Source: Hygrophila difformis
Taxonomy: Eukaryota > Streptophyta > Magnoliopsida > Lamiales > Acanthaceae
Reading direction: 5' to 3'
Length of the DNA: 64,000 nucleotides
NCBI GenBank assembly: GCA_030278955.1
Contig: JAOANR010000004.1
Coordinates: forward strand, 17,546,526-17,610,525
A model generated the notes under the pieces. The model saw nothing but the letters and a program-made list of their open reading frames with translations, had not been told where the DNA came from and did not search any database. The translations under genes were made by a program, and so were the position numbers. How positions within the stretch are numbered: the first letter of the stretch is position 1; the number at the start of each line of letters is the position of its first letter. This document shows positions 56,336-64,000 of this stretch, piece by piece.

Positions 56336-56789
56336 TCTTCATTAGCATTCTGTGCAGGATTGCCTCCTTCGTTGATTGGAGCAGGGTCAGAAGGGTTTTG
56401 ATTGGGGACAGTAGCGCTCGGCGATGATATAGTAGCCCATTTTGTTTTTCTAGAGACAGAGACTAGATGAAAGCAAACAAGAAGTTATGAAAATGGTTTG
56501 TGGAATGAGGGGTTTTTAGGGATGACACCATATATAAGAAGAGCTCGAGGGAAGGAAAATGATGGGATGGCAGTTTTCAAGCCATGTAAAGATGTGCTTG
56601 AGGAGACGGTTATAGTCGTAGATAGGCGATGATGACGGTAGAGTGGTGGGATTAAAGGGATCAAATCTCTCCCTTTGGCAATATCCGAATGATTATATTT
56701 TTAAATCTCTTATTGGATTGTATTTGGAGAGATTTAAATTTTGGCTCTATGAAAGGTTAGTGAAGATAATAAAAATATGGTCCATAAAT
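56336..56789. other. Unassigned spacer, possibly copia 3' end
   Basis: Lies downstream of the decayed copia coding region and may include its 3' LTR, but no terminal motif can be fixed. Confidence 0.3.
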
Positions 56790-59150
56790 CAAATAATCGT
56801 GTTTGGGTTAGATAGCAAAGGCCCATGATTGATCTGACGGCTTCAAAATTTTCATAGTCTAAAGCCTTAGTTAGGATGTCTGCCCGTTGCTCCAATGTCC
56901 CGATATGCTTTATGTTGCAATTTCCTTCATCTACTAAGTCCCTGATGAAGTGATATATGATGTCTATGCATTTATTCTTGCTATGCAAAACTGGATTTTT
57001 AGATTGCACTTGTATTTTCACATAGCGCTGTAAACTCCTCCTCTGTAATCCCATAATCTTTCAACATCTGATGCATCCACATAAGTTGGAAAACAGCAAC
57101 AGGTGGCTGTAATATATTTTGCGTATATTGTAAATAGAGCTACGATGTTCTTTCTGCAAGTGTACCAATTAACCAAGTTGTTTCCTAAATAAAAGCACCC
57201 TCTCAATGTTGATTCACGATCATCACAGCAGCAGGCAGATTCTAGATCAGTAAAGCCTAATCCAATGATGATATCTTAGAATACCAAATTCCTAGTCCTA
57301 AAGTTCCCTTGATGTATATGATAATTCTTTTAACAACTTTCAAATCTAGGATCTGACTTAAATCTAGCGCATACTCCTATGATTAATGAAATATCTGGCC
57401 TGGTTGCTATTAGGCAGAGCGGACTACCTATCATGCTTCTATACAATTTTGATCAAGTTTATTTCCTTTGTCTTCTTTGGAGAGTTTTTCTTTTTTCTTC
57501 ATTTTGGTGTCCGTGCATCCTTACAACTTTCCATCTTAAACTATTTAACCATATTCCCATCATATTTCTCTTGACTCCAGAAGATCCCATCTTCAGAATG
57601 CTTAATTTGCAATTCTATGAAGTAATTAAGCTCACCTAGCATGCTCATTTCAAATTCGACTTTCATGGACTCAACAGAGTTATGCCTCAATGTTTCTGAT
57701 GTCAAGCTAAAGATTATATCATCTACATATACCTGTGCAATAATTAGATTGTTGTTGATGCGACGTACAAATAATGGTTGTCAGTGTTTCCTGTTTTATA
57801 TCATTTGTTGATCAGAAAGGTAGATAACCTATTGTACCATGCCCTTGGAGCCTGTTTGAGTCCATACAATGTTCCCTTTACTGTGTATATATAATCTGAA
57901 TTCTCTAGATGTTCGAATCGAGCTGGTTGAGCAATGTTGATCTCTTAAACTTTCCATATAGGAAAGTTGTCTTGATGTTCATTTGATACAATTTGAAGTT
58001 CAATGTGCTGGGTATGAATAGTACGATCATCACTGCTTCCATTCAGCAATTGGAGCAAAGGTTTCTTCATAATCTAATCTTTAAAATCTGTTTGTAGCCT
58101 TATACTACAAGTCTGGATTTATTCGTAATGATATTGCCTTGCTCATCTGTCTTGTTTTTAAATGCCCACCTTTTAGCGATTATAGTGGTGTTGGGAGGTT
58201 GTTTTATTGGCTCCTAAACATCGTTTCTTTCAAATTGCAGAGTTTTTCTTGCATTGTTGCGATTCAGTATTCTGTTCTTTTGAGCTTCTAAAACATTATT
58301 AGGCTTGATTTTTTAGATGAAACAATTTAAACTAGCCAAATTTCTGTAGTCATATTTCTTGTTTTTAGCTGTCTAGGTGCAGATAGGCCTTAAATAATAT
58401 CATATGTTCATTGGTGTTTTAACGTCCTAGGTCATTTTCTTTTGTTTCCATCAGTGTTGTTAATTGGTTGTTGATTGCATTAAACTCCCTTTCATCTTAC
58501 CTTATTCAAGTTTAAATTTCAGGTTCTAGTGTTGTCTGATTAGGTTCATTCGATGTTGGCTTAACCATTGGGGAAAGTCTTCATCTTTACTAATGTGTCC
58601 TTTATCTATAAAATATTCAAATACCACATTTTTAGATTCTATGACCTTTCTGTTTTCAGAAAAACATACCATGTACGCACTGAAGTTGTTGGAATATCTC
58701 TAATCGGTCATAGAGTGATTCGACACGGTGTAAGCCTGTCATTTTAACATCCCCAGTACCTTCAAAATTAGGTTCTATGAATCTCCAAGCGTCATGAGAA
58801 TTTTTGCAATTCTTGACACGCAGTGTTGTGATTCCTCCATACATCAAAAATCGCGTTTAGTGCTGAGAAATTCTTATGTTTTGCAGCATGTTCAGCCGGT
58901 GTCAATTCATTCTTGCTAACCAACTGTATTTTTGGTGGATCATCTGATTCTGGTGCAGGTGGATCGTCTCTAGCAAGCGGTTCCCACCTTTCTTTGACGG
59001 CATCCTAAGCATCCTCACCTAACCCCATCAAGTAATATTACATCTGTGACTTCCAATAGATATAATTTGTGTCATCGAAGATTGGCGGTCACATCTGCAA
59101 AATTTCCCAATTCTTTTTTTTAGTTTCCTCAGCCAACGTTTAGAGGCCAC
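56790..59150 (-). pseudogene. Ty1/copia polyprotein, heavily decayed
   Basis: From 5' to 3' on the minus strand: a gag-like piece NSHDAWRFIEPNFEGTGDVK (about 58800), RT with the catalytic VYVDDIIF (about 57740-57715), and RNase H with GCFYLGNNLVNWY (about 57200) and NPVLHSKNKCIDI plus QRADILTKAL (about 56990-56860). Stops and shifts are frequent throughout. The YVDD variant and the RNase H end place it in Ty1/copia. Confidence 0.85.
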
Positions 59151-59162
59151 ACTCTGATACCA
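59151..59162 (-). promoter_or_regulatory. tRNA-Met primer-binding site of the copia element
   Basis: TGGTATCAGAGT on the minus strand, 11 of 12 matching the usual site, just before the gag-like region. Confidence 0.65.
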
Positions 59163-60262
59163 ATCGCATTATAATAATGAGTACTCTCCATTTCTTAATC
59201 TCATCATGTGTAGTGGAGCACTGATCTTTTGACAAAAAGAAGTGCAATGCTAAGTAAAATGTCGTAGATCGAAACTTGATTAGTGACAATATCCAGATTA
59301 GTGTTGACTGAATTTTAGGGTTAGGTAAAATGATGATTAGAAAGATAGGGATATGAAGATTAATGAAGAACAAGAACACACACAAGATGATAAAACTAAA
59401 TTAAAAGAAAAAGGTAGGGAAACTTATGAATGAAGGGGACCCGAACTTGCCAAGGGAAGTGAGTCAAGCTCAAGACAAATGACTTCCTTCAAGTGCATCA
59501 TTCATTGACAATCCATCGAGCAAGTTTCCAACTTGATGGCGTGAGGGAAATGAACTTAAGTTCAAGACAAACACCGATGGGGGAGAACACTTTTGAAAGA
59601 GTACTCTCGGTTGTGAACTTTGAAATTATGAGAATGGATTTCAATAATAAGCAAAGTTGTTTACAAATGAAGGGGGAGGTCATATATATAGGCCAAACCC
59701 CTTAGAAAGCAAAAGAAATGAAAATTACATCAAAAAATGGACCCAATGCGATTTAGGAGTAGTCAATTTGGTCTATATCGAATCAATTCGGTTTAAACCG
59801 AATTGGTTAGTAGGTCGCATTGGACTCACAGCCTATCTATTACAAAAGAAATTGAGGCCAATTCGGTCTATCGGGGTAATTCGGTCTATATCGAACCGGA
59901 CCTTGAAACCGAATTGAGCACTTACACTTAGTACTAATAATAATAATAATAGTCAGAGGGAAATTCGGTATAATGGGGCAATTCGTTGTAGACCGAATTG
60001 GTCACTCAAACCGAATTGAGGACTTAGGGAAAATAATACTGAGGTGATTTAATCAATTCGGTCAATTCAATTCGGTTTATGGTAGACCGAATTGGGGGAG
60101 ACCGAATTGAAGAGACTATGGAAAAATTTCTAGGCATGGAGGCGATGAGGCTTTAGACCGAATTGGGGCCAATTCGGTTTAGACCGAATTGGCCTTATAC
60201 CGAATTGGCTTCAATGCCTTAGCCAAAATTCGCATGGCTTTTATTTTCTACACTATTACAAA
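59163..60262 (-). repeat. Putative 5' LTR of the copia element with CCGAATTGG array
   Basis: On the minus strand it would start TGTAATAGTGTAG at 60262 and end just before the primer site, with an eroded terminus. Between 59765 and 60215 more than fifteen CCGAATTGG/CCAATTCGG words occur, many as inverted pairs around GTCTA or TTTA. Confidence 0.55.
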
Positions 60263-63200
60263 ATTTATTGTCCGACGTCCGGTGGTGGTTCCGGCTGTTC
60301 TCCGGCCACTTTTCTGACGAGCTCCTTTTGGGCCTCTTCATGCTTGTTGGGTTTTCCTTGTGCATCCTAAGGCCTTCTTTCATCTCTATTTAATTTTGCT
60401 GTGGGGAATCCATGTTAATGCTTTCCGAGCTGGTCCGGTCTTGATCTATCCGGATCATTATTTGCAGTCTTTGGGATTCCTGGATTTCCAGATTATCTGT
60501 TTCCTGCAAGAAAAATTTATACAATGCATCAGAAAATTTCTTGGCCTTTTGTTTGGAAACTGGCCCTTCGGGGATTATTGGGATAATTAATCCATTGGTT
60601 CTGGCGACTACGCCATCCCCACTCCCATGGGAAGGTTGAGACATCAACCGATCAGAATCAAACTCATCATCCCTTTCGAATAGAGATAGATCAGCAACAT
60701 TGAAAGTCGGATTAATATTAAAATCATCAGGAAGCTCAATCCGATAGGCATTGTCGTTGATTTTCTCAAGGACTTTGTAAGGTCCTGTTCCGCGGGATGC
60801 AAGTTTGTCATGCGTCTGTGCAGGAAAACGTTCTTTTCTCATGTGCACCCAGACCCAATCTCCTGGTTTCAGCAACAGCCTTTTTCTGCCCCTGTTGGCA
60901 AATTTGGCATATGTCTCCGATGCCTTCAGCAAACTGTTTCAAACCTTTTCGTGTAGATCCTTGATTGCTTTACCCCTGTCCCTGCCATTGAAGTTAAGAC
61001 GCTCACTACTAGGTAGTGGCAGAAAATCGAGAGGGGTCATCGGGTTAAATCCATAAACAACCTCGAAGGGTGACATGTGTGTGGCACGATGAATGTGGCG
61101 ATTATAAGCAAATTCAATGTAAAACAAACATTCATCCCAACTTTTAGAGCTCGAAGAAGTAATTATGCGTAGAAGGTTCCCCAATACGCAATTTACCGCT
61201 TCTGTCTGCCCGTCTGTCTGAGGATGGTAAGACGTTGAGAATAAAAGTTGTGTACCCATTCCACGCCAAAATCCCTTCCAGAAATAGCTTACGAATTTGG
61301 CATCTCGGTCTGACACAATTGACTTTGGTACTCCATGAAGACGTGCCACTTCTCTGAAAAATAAATTCGAGATATGCCTGGCATCATTGGTCTTCGCACA
61401 TGGTATGAAGTGTGCCATCTTGATCTTTGCCTCTTGCAGTCCGTGGTAGTCCAAGCACGAAGTCCATTTATATGTCTAGCCAGGGTCCTTCTGGTACAGG
61501 TAATGCTTGATATAAGCCGTGGGGTTTAACAGTTGAATTGGCCTTCAGACATACCAAGCACTTAGCAATGAAGCGAACAACCTGAGCTTGCATCTTTGGC
61601 TAGTAGAACTTTTCAATGAGAATCCCCAGAGTTGCATCTTTCCCAAAGTGTCCCATGAGACCACCTCCGTGAGCCTCTTGAATTAGTAATTCCCTGACAG
61701 ATCCCTTTGGGATGCATAATCTGTTTCCGTAGTACAGAAACCCATTTAGTTGGGAAAACTCCTTGAATCCGTGTTGTTTCGTCCTCTCGTAAACTCTGAA
61801 ATCTTCGTCAGTGGAGTACTGACTCTTGATATGCTCAAACCCAAACAAATGAGTAGTCGCAAATGTGGCCAATGCTGTTCTTCTGGAGAGTGCATCTGCA
61901 ACCACATTGTCTTTCCCCCTTTTTATACTTGATCACGTAAGGGAAGGATTCAATAAATGTGCTCCACCGAGCATGTCTTTTGCTCAATTGTCCCTGAACC
62001 CTTATGTGCTTAAGTGTCTCATGATCAGTGTTGATCACGAATTCCCTTCCTCTCAGATAGTGTTGCCATGTCCTCAATGATTGAACAACAGCATACAACT
62101 CCTTGTCATATGTGGAATAGTTCAGTTGTGCTCCACTGTACTTCTCACTGTAATATGCTATCGGTCTTCCTTCTTGAAGCAACACTGCTCCCATGCCCGT
62201 TCCTGACGCATCACTTTCTATTTCAAATGGCAGGTCAAAGTTTGGTAACGCTAGGACAGGGGCATGAGTGAGCCTATCTTTGAGGTCATCGAATGCCTTT
62301 TGTTGTGCGGGCCCCCACTTAAATGGAATGTCCTTCCTAAGCAGTGCAGTAATCGGGGCCGCAATGACGCTAAACTGTGGGACGAATCTTCTGAAGAAAC
62401 CACTCAAACCCAGAAAACTGCGTACTTCATGCACAGTGGTTAGCGGCTTCCTGTTAGTTATAGCCTTGATCTTTGATTCGTCCACTTTCAGTCAATCTTT
62501 TCCTACGACAAACCCAAAAAATGTCACTTCTGGTACACAGAAGCTACACTTCTCGAAGTTGGCGTACAGGAGAACTTCTCTCAATCGATCCAGTACCTGT
62601 TGCACATGATTTACATGATCGATTAGAGTACAGCTGTAAATAAGAATGTCATCAAATAAACTACTACAAATTTTCCTATGAATTGCCGAAGAGTCTCATT
62701 CATCAAACGCATAAACGTAGAGGGGGCATTTGTAAGACCGAATGGCATAACGAGCCATTCATATAGACCAAACTTCGTCTTGAAGGCGGTCTTTCATTCA
62801 TCCCCTGGTTGCATCCTGATTTGATGATATCCGCTCTTTAAATCAATTTTGGTGAAGAGCCTAGCAGCACCAAGTTCGTCCAACATGTCGTCCAGTCGCG
62901 GAATTGGATGACGATATTTGACAATAATAGCATTGACTGCACGACAGTCAACACACATACGCCATTCGCCATTTTTCTTCGGAACAAGTAAGATTGGGAT
63001 GGCACACGGAGATAAACTTTCTCGAACCCAACCTTTTTCGAGCAATGCTTGTACTTGACGCTGAATTTCCTTTGTTTCTTCGGGATTCATGCAGTACGCA
63101 GGCCTGTTGGGAATCGAAGCTCCGGGCACAAAGTCAATACGATGTTCCACGCTGCGGAGTGGCGGTAGACCAGCTGCACTTCTTCCAGGAAAATATCTTG

Positions 63201-64000
63201 ATTCTTGTCAAGCATCCTGGAAAATTCCAAAGGCAAATCAGGTGCAGTAGGAACACTTCTGTTGAAGATTCATCAGGTTTAATTAATGCAAGAAAACAGT
63301 GATCTGAGAAGTCAGGTTCTTGTGCTGCTTGCTGAAATGTTGTCTTGGTCAATATCAGACATTGATCCAAGCTTGATGAATCTTCACCTATTTTGTCTTT
63401 TCCTCTTTCCCTTGCCTTGTGGTTAGCTTCCGCTTGAGCTACTTTATTTTTCAACTTTTCCTGGTCTAATTTGATAGCTTTTACAGATAAAGGCTTAAAC
63501 AGATATTCTTTGTGCCCATGTTTAAAATATAAAACATTAGATCTTCCTCGGTAAGTGGCGTCCTTATCATAAAGCCACGGTAATCCAAGCAAAATGTGAC
63601 AAGCGTTCATGGGAACGACATCACATAATACTCTTTCCGAGTAGGTACCCTTCGTGATAGGGACCCATGCCTGTTGGGAGACCTTGGTCTTGCCACTGTT
63701 GTTCATCCAATGTAGTAAGTATGGACTGGAATGCTCCTCTGTTGGTAGCTACAATCTGCGCACAGTATATAAACTGACAATATTAGTGCAGCTTCCGTTA
63801 TCAACAATGACAGTGGCATTATTGCCCTGAATGGTGCAACAACAATGGAAGAGATTCTCCCTTTGTTCGTTGGGGGATATTTCTGGCTCTCTGTCAGCGT
63901 TTAGCACCCTCATGGCCACCAACAGATTCACGTCCTCCTCATTCTCCTCATTGATTTCTGGATTGACTGGTTCATCAATTTGATAGCGTCTCAGATCTTC
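60263..64000 (-). pseudogene. Ty3/gypsy pol, broken, running off the window
   Basis: In order on the minus strand: gag-protease linker (64000-63880), protease VIVDNGSCTN (about 63800), RT (63150 downward, with VPKKNGEWRMCVDCRAVN and LKSGYHQIRM), and the RT active-site segment near 62665 where a one-base loss breaks the frame. RNase H follows ([19 protein letters not shown], 62300-61980), then the integrase zinc region (HGGG...H, CLVC, about 61670-61560), the core (MDFVLGLP, VSDRDAKFVS, HPQTDGQTEAVN) and the GPY/F end (GPYKVLEKINDN), stopping at 60390. Stops at 61600 and near 61480 and several shifts prove it inactive. The tail GPVSKQKAKKFSDAL resembles the CR-like end of CRM-type elements. 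No classical chromodomain is seen. The copia LTR begins at 60262. Confidence 0.9.

Overview
This window looks like repeat-dense, AT-rich nuclear DNA from a flowering plant. It contains Athila- and Tekay-type LTR retrotransposons, L1-type LINEs, hAT, Mutator-like and Stowaway-like DNA elements, tRNA-derived SINEs, and an integrated plant pararetrovirus (Caulimoviridae-like). The species cannot be named from the sequence. I found no convincing ordinary host gene: nearly all coding signal belongs to mobile or viral elements.

Bases 1-7800 are a patchwork of small elements: a promoter-like segment split by a hAT element, several SINE copies, nested MITEs and an LTR-like piece.

Bases 7804-18800 are the most interesting part. 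A 9-bp target-site duplication (TTATTGTAA) and collinear terminal inverted repeats, as in Mutator-like elements, bracket a whole pararetrovirus genome on the minus strand. In transcription order after the tRNA-Met primer site (18560-18571) come three small ORFs, a movement protein, a 1575-residue polyprotein (capsid, zinc knuckle, second Cys domain, protease, RT, RNase H) and a TAV-like protein. A promoter/poly(A) region follows, then three more small coiled-coil ORFs lying in what should be the pregenomic RNA leader. Every ORF is open, and neighbouring ORFs overlap by a few bases in the main block.

Bases 18800-27800 hold MITEs, a SINE with a perfect 16-bp duplication, a hAT element with a perfect 8-bp duplication, a 5'-truncated LINE tail with a 14-bp duplication, and the 3' half of another LINE.

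Bases 27823-51990 are one nested composite. An Athila-type LTR retrotransposon (TSD AAAAC) sits in that LINE, whose 5' half reappears at 51996-52884. The Athila 5' LTR was hit by a Tekay-like gag-only element (30094-38039, TSD AAGGG). Its interior was hit by another Tekay-like element (from 41485). Its 3' LTR was hit by a Tekay-like solo LTR (47924-50875, TSD CTCAT). A 500-base run of N (45757-46256) hides the rest of the interior.

Bases 52885-64000 hold another Tekay-like LTR end, a broken Ty3/gypsy integrase tail (plus strand), a decayed Ty1/copia element (minus strand) and a larger broken Ty3/gypsy pol (minus strand) that runs off the window end.
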